This document shows positions 60,054-64,000 of a stretch of DNA of 64,000 nt, in pieces. Numbering within the stretch: the stretch's first letter is position 1; the number at the start of each line of letters is the position of its first letter. Position numbers and translations under genes: made by a program. A model generated the notes under the pieces. The model searched no databases. It was not told where the DNA came from and worked only from the letters and a program-made list of their open reading frames with translations. The DNA is taken from positions 54,338 to 118,337 of the forward strand of contig NZ_LSOF01000024.1 in the NCBI RefSeq assembly GCF_001592875.1. The letters run 5' to 3'. The stretch is from Pseudomonas sp. BMS12. Lineage in GTDB: Bacteria; Pseudomonadota; Gammaproteobacteria; Pseudomonadales; Pseudomonadaceae.

Positions 60054-61412
60054 TCAGCCCTGCGCCGGCGGGTTGAACACCTGCGCCAGCTGGCTGACGC
60101 TGTCGCTCAGCCGCTCGCTGTCACCCAGGCCCTGGCGCAGGTAACGCATCATGTTCGGTTGCCGGGCGATGGCCAGGTCGGTATCGGCATCACCGCCCGC
60201 TACGTAGGCGCCCACGCTGATCAGGTCGCGACTCTGCTGATAGCGCGACCACAGCTGCTTGAACCTTTGTGCCTGCTTGAGATGCTCGGGGCTGACCACT
60301 TGCGGCATGACGCGGCTGATCGAGGCTTCGATGTCGATGGCCGGGTAATGCCCCTCCTCGGCCAGCCGCCGCGACAGCACGAAGTGGCCATCGAGCACGC
60401 CACGGGCAGCATCGGCGATCGGGTCCTGCTGGTCATCGCCCTCGGAGAGCACGGTGTAGAACGCGGTGATCGAGCCACCACCAGCCTCGGCATTGCCGGC
60501 ACGCTCCACCAGCTTGGGCAGCTTGGCGAACACCGAGGGCGGATAGCCCTTGGTCGCCGGCGGCTCGCCGATGGCCAGGGCGATCTCGCGCTGGGCCTGG
60601 GCAAAACGAGTCAGCGAATCCATCAACAGCAGGACGTTCTTGCCCTTGTCGCGGAAATATTCGGCGATGCGCGTGCAGTACATGGCCGCGCGCAAACGCA
60701 TCAGCGGTGCCTCGTCGGCCGGTGACGCGACCACCACCGAGCGCTTGATGCCCTCCTCGCCAAGAATCTCGTCGATGAACTCCTTGACCTCGCGACCACG
60801 CTCGCCGATCAGCCCGACCACGATGATGTCGGCCTCGGTGAAGCGCGTCATCATGCCCAACAAAACCGACTTGCCGACGCCGGTACCGGCAAACAGGCCC
60901 AGGCGCTGGCCGCGCCCCACTGTGAGCAGGCCGTTGATCGAGCGGATACCAACATCCAGCGGCTCGCTGATCGGGTGACGGTTGAGCGGGTTGATGGTCG
61001 GGCCGTCCATCGGCACCCAGTCTTCGGCCTTCATGCCGCCTTTGCCATCCAGGGCGCGGCCGGTGCCGTCGAGTACGCGCCCGAGCATCGACATCCCCAT
61101 CGGCAAACGACCGGTATCCGGTAGCGGCACCACGCGAGCGCCGGGGGCGATGCCAGCCAGGCTGCCGGCTGGCATCAGATAGATCTTGCCCGAGGAAAAC
61201 CCCATGACCTCGGCCTCCACCTGCACCGGGTGGTAGCTGTCGTCATTGATCACCAGGCAGCGACTGCCGAGCGCAGCGCGCAGGCCTTCGGCCTCCAGGG
61301 TCAGGCCGACCATGCGCAGCAGCCGCCCCTCCACCACCGGCTGGTCCGGCAGCTGCACCGCCTCGGCGTAACCGCTCAGGCGCTTGCCGAAACTGATGCG
61401 ATCAAGGCGCAT
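60054..61412 (-). CDS. fliI: FliI, flagellar export ATPase
   Basis: 452-aa F1-beta-like ATPase. Walker A AGTGVGKS (175-182), LIGERGREVKEF and Walker B VLLLMDSLTRFAQAQREI. Overlaps the fliH 3' end by 11 nt. Confidence 0.97.
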   Translation of the reverse strand: MRLDRISFGKRLSGYAEAVQLPDQPVVEGRLLRMVGLTLEAEGLRAALGSRCLVINDDSYHPVQVEAEVMGFSSGKIYLMPAGSLAGIAPGARVVPLPDTGRLPMGMSMLGRVLDGTGRALDGKGGMKAEDWVPMDGPTINPLNRHPISEPLDVGIRSINGLLTVGRGQRLGLFAGTGVGKSVLLGMMTRFTEADIIVVGLIGERGREVKEFIDEILGEEGIKRSVVVASPADEAPLMRLRAAMYCTRIAEYFRDKGKNVLLLMDSLTRFAQAQREIALAIGEPPATKGYPPSVFAKLPKLVERAGNAEAGGGSITAFYTVLSEGDDQQDPIADAARGVLDGHFVLSRRLAEEGHYPAIDIEASISRVMPQVVSPEHLKQAQRFKQLWSRYQQSRDLISVGAYVAGGDADTDLAIARQPNMMRYLRQGLGDSERLSDSVSQLAQVFNPPAQG

Positions 61413-62181
61413 CTGGCGCTTCCAGGTCGATCTGCATATCGGCCTCAGGCGGATTGGTGGCCTGTGCCCGCTGCTGCTCGAACAGCTGCTTCAGCGCCTG
61501 TGCCATGCGGGTTTCGACGCTGGCATCGATACGACTGCTCTCGCTCTCCACGCGGCAACCGCCGGGCAGCAGCGACTCGTCTTCGAGGATGCGCCAGCTC
61601 TCTTCATGGCGCTCACGCAGCGCTTTGATGACCTCGAAATCCTGCGGATTAACGTGGATACGCACATTGCTCGCGCCCATCGGCAGCAGCTTGAGCGCCT
61701 CACGCAGCACATGGCGGATCTGGCTCGAGTCACTGGCCAGCTCGCGCTGGATCACCTGCCGGGTGACCTGGCTGACCAGATTGACCAACGCCAGCTCCAG
61801 CTCCTGATCCTGCTCGGCAATGGGCTCCAGCAGGTGGCCCATGACCTGCTCCAGCGAAGCGACCTTGGCCGCCAGCGCCACTTCGGCCTCCTGCTTGGCC
61901 TTGAGTTGGCCGGCATGAAAACCGTCCTTCTCGCCGGTGGCGAAGCCTTCGTTATAGGCGTCCTGGCGGATTGCCTCGAGCTCGTCGAGGGTCAAGGGTT
62001 TGACGTCTTCGACGGCCACCTCCTCGACCTGCGCCAACTCTTCCTCGGGCGCCGGTTCCGGCTCGGGCTCCGGCTCGGGCGGCGACTCCACCTGCGGGTC
62101 GAAGCTGGGCAGCGACCAGCGGTCGAAGCCACTGATGTCCTTGGCGCGGATCAGCTCGCTGGGAGCCTCCTTGGGAACCAT
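61402..62181 (-). CDS. fliH: FliH, flagellar export ATPase regulator
   Basis: 259 aa. An N-terminal Trp region (ISGFDRWSLPSFDP), an acidic Pro-Glu repeat (PPEPEPEPEPAPEEE), then a helical region with GxxxG-type repeats (AYNEGFATGEKDGFHAGQ) and the C-terminal FliI-binding domain. Confidence 0.96.
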   Translation of the reverse strand: MVPKEAPSELIRAKDISGFDRWSLPSFDPQVESPPEPEPEPEPAPEEELAQVEEVAVEDVKPLTLDELEAIRQDAYNEGFATGEKDGFHAGQLKAKQEAEVALAAKVASLEQVMGHLLEPIAEQDQELELALVNLVSQVTRQVIQRELASDSSQIRHVLREALKLLPMGASNVRIHVNPQDFEVIKALRERHEESWRILEDESLLPGGCRVESESSRIDASVETRMAQALKQLFEQQRAQATNPPEADMQIDLEAPDAP

Positions 62182-62194
62182 GCTCGCTCGCCTC

Positions 62195-63211
62195 TTAGAT
62201 CATCGCCTCGCCACCGGCACCGCCGAGGACGATTTCGCCGGACTCGGCCATGCGCCGAGCAATGGTAAGGATTTCCTTCTGCGCCGTTTCCACTTCGCTG
62301 ACACGCACCGGGCCCTTGGCTTCCAGGTCGTCGCGCAGCAGCTCGGCAGCACGCTTGGACATGTTCTTGAAGACCTTTTCCTTGATGCCGTCGTCGGCGC
62401 CCTTCAGCGCCAGGACCAGCACATCGGAGGAGACTTCGCGCATCAGTGCCTGGATGCCACGGTCGTCGACGTCGGCCAGGTTGTCGAAGACGAACATCAG
62501 GTCTTCGATCTGGCTGGACAGGTCCTCGTCCACCTCGCGGATGGAGTCCATCAGCTGACCTTCCACCGAGCTGTCGAGGAAGTTCATGATGTCGGCAGCA
62601 CGTTTCACGCCGCCCAGGTTGGCACGGGTGGTGTTGGAGCTGCCGGAGAACTGCTTCTCGAGAATCTGGTTGAGTTCCTTCAGTGCCGCCGGCTGCACGG
62701 TGTTGAGCGAGGAAACGCGCAGGATGATGTCCAGGCGCACCTTGTGGTCGAAATGGCTGAGCACTTCACCGGCCTGGTCGGGGTCAAGGTAAGCCACCAC
62801 GATGGCCTGGATCTGCGGGTGCTCGTAGCGGATCACATCAGCCACGGCGCGCGGCTCCATCCACTTCAGGCTGTCCAGGCCGCTGGTGCTGCCGCCTAGC
62901 AGGATGCGGTCGATCAGGTTGCCGGCCTTGTCTTCGCCAAGAGCCGCGGTGAGCATCTTGCGGATGTAGGCATCGGAGCCCACCCCCAGGCTGGTCTGGT
63001 CGCCGACGATATCGACGAACTCGCCCATCACCTGCTCGACCTGCTCGCGCTGCACGTTGCGCATGCCGGCCATGGCCACGCCCACACGCTGCACTTCCTT
63101 GGGCCCGAGGTGGCGCAGCACCTGCGCGGCGTCTGTCTCGCCGAGCGAAAGCAGCAGGATGGCGGCCTTGTCGACCTTGTTCAGCTTGACCGCTGTGCGA
63201 TTGTCACTCAT
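62195..63211 (-). CDS. fliG: FliG, flagellar motor switch protein
   Basis: 338 aa. Three armadillo-like domains; EHPQIQAIVVAYLD (the EHPQ motif) and the torque helix with charged residues FKNMSKRAAELLRDDLEAKG. It overlaps the 3' end of fliF by 8 nt. Confidence 0.97.
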   Translation of the reverse strand: MSDNRTAVKLNKVDKAAILLLSLGETDAAQVLRHLGPKEVQRVGVAMAGMRNVQREQVEQVMGEFVDIVGDQTSLGVGSDAYIRKMLTAALGEDKAGNLIDRILLGGSTSGLDSLKWMEPRAVADVIRYEHPQIQAIVVAYLDPDQAGEVLSHFDHKVRLDIILRVSSLNTVQPAALKELNQILEKQFSGSSNTTRANLGGVKRAADIMNFLDSSVEGQLMDSIREVDEDLSSQIEDLMFVFDNLADVDDRGIQALMREVSSDVLVLALKGADDGIKEKVFKNMSKRAAELLRDDLEAKGPVRVSEVETAQKEILTIARRMAESGEIVLGGAGGEAMI

Positions 63212-64000
63212 CGGCGTTGATCCACTCTTTGACTACCTGGGCCACGCGACCCGGATCTTCCGCCACCAGGCTCTTGATGGCGTTCAGTTGTGCATCATAA
63301 CCCTCGGAAGGGCTCGGCAGCAGGATGCTCTGCGGCCCACCGAGACTGACGCGATCAGCGGACAGCTCGCCTTCCAGGCCGCCCATATCACCCAGTTCGA
63401 CGTCACCATCACCACCTGCTGCCCCACCAGAGGCACGGGCTGGGTTGGTGATGTTGTTCAGCACCGGGCGCAGCACGCCAAATACCAGGACCAGGATGAA
63501 CAGCACGCCCAGTACCTGTTTGACGATGTCCCAGAACCAGGGTTGCGTATAGAACGGCGTTTCGATGACCTCATCGCCCAGTTCCGCAGAGAACGGCGCA
63601 TTGATCACGCTGACACTGTCGCCGCGACTGGCGTCGAAACCCACGGAGTCCTGTACCAGGCGGGTGAAACGGGCCAGATCCTCGGCCCCCCAGGGGCTGC
63701 GAGTGACCTCGCCGGTTTCGGCGTTGATATTGACCTTGTCGTCCAGCACCACGGCGACCGAGAGGCGCTTGAGGCGGCCTTGCTGCTGCTTGGTGTAGCT
63801 GATCGAACGATCCAGCTCGAAGTTGCGGGTGGACTGCTCGCGCTTGTCCGCCGGGTATGGCGCCAGCATCGGCTGGCCGGTAACCGGGTCCATGATCTGC
63901 GCGCCATTGGCGTCCAGCAACGGTTGCCCGGCGGCCACCGGACCCGCAGGAGCGGGCGCTGCCGCCGCCTGCTGGGGCGCCGAAGCCGCGCCCGGCGGCT
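63204..64000 (-). CDS. fliF: FliF, flagellar MS-ring protein (partial, N-terminus off window)
   Basis: The C-terminal part of FliF, open through base 64000. It contains the second periplasmic ring-building region (LKRLSVAVVLDDKVNI, DSVSVINAPFSAE), the second membrane span (WFWDIVKQVLGVLFILVLVF) and the FliG-binding tail (LNAIKSLVAEDPGRVAQVVK-EW). Confidence 0.96.
   Translation of the reverse strand, partial: PPGAASAPQQAAAAPAPAGPVAAGQPLLDANGAQIMDPVTGQPMLAPYPADKREQSTRNFELDRSISYTKQQQGRLKRLSVAVVLDDKVNINAETGEVTRSPWGAEDLARFTRLVQDSVGFDASRGDSVSVINAPFSAELGDEVIETPFYTQPWFWDIVKQVLGVLFILVLVFGVLRPVLNNITNPARASGGAAGGDGDVELGDMGGLEGELSADRVSLGGPQSILLPSPSEGYDAQLNAIKSLVAEDPGRVAQVVKEWINADE

Overview
The window is a chromosomal segment of a Pseudomonas species. 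The evidence is the gene order cheW-parP-parC-motD-motC-cheB-cheA-cheZ-cheY-fliA-fleN-flhF-flhA-flhB-fliRQPONML, the HptB/HsbR/HsbA relay inside the flagellar cluster, a TTG-started gacA, a PrtN homologue, and high-GC coding with strong G/C third positions. Gene order differs from P. aeruginosa, where HptB-HsbR-HsbA lies elsewhere. Nearly everything is on the minus strand. No rRNA or CRISPR array is present.

Layout. 1-4374: cytochrome c maturation operon ccmABCDEF (ccmF runs off the left edge). 4524-6403: a FliK-like gene followed by a free-standing FlhB C-terminal fragment. 6354-13133: rhodanese, dienelactone hydrolase-like protein, a small membrane protein, and an HD-GYP response regulator paired with a large MHYT/PAS hybrid kinase. 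13405-19302: htpG behind a sigma-32 promoter, an uncharacterised membrane protein, two hotdog thioesterases, a small lipoprotein, a MAPEG protein and a DUF599 protein. 19376-28788: an integrative element (below). 28765-32570: tRNA-Leu, tRNA-Cys, tRNA-Gly, pgsA, uvrC, gacA and tRNA-Ser. 32700-35843: a BI-1 family protein, tusDCBE and a TrpD2/YbiB-like gene. 35846-64000: chemotaxis and flagellar genes, ending inside fliF. Sigma-54 promoter sequences precede flhA, fliL and fliK.

The accessory part is a 9.4-kb element inserted in the 3' end of tRNA-Leu(UAA). It has a 20-bp perfect direct repeat at its ends, a P4-type tyrosine integrase beside the intact tRNA, matching paired 10-bp repeats near both ends (probable arm-type sites), an AlpA-type regulator under a palindromic operator, and a PrtN-like activator at the far end. 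Its leftward operon starts with an RNA region that has the layout of the P1 C4 / P4 CI antisense immunity system: a 67-nt element with two boxes complementary to two flanking target copies, one of which covers a ribosome-binding site. Several small genes follow, with four copies of a 15-bp palindrome around one junction, and then only two recognisable virion genes: an HK97-fold major capsid protein carrying an added N-terminal membrane hairpin, and a tail tape-measure protein. Terminase, portal, protease and the other tail genes are absent. This combination is the best candidate here for an undescribed system, probably a P4-like satellite or a domesticated island.

The rest is a coherent core block: flagellar export, switch and chemotaxis genes together with their regulators (FliA, FleN, FlhF, HptB-HsbR-HsbA), next to the global regulator GacA. 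Functional assignments rest on motif and family recognition by eye; no database search was run.
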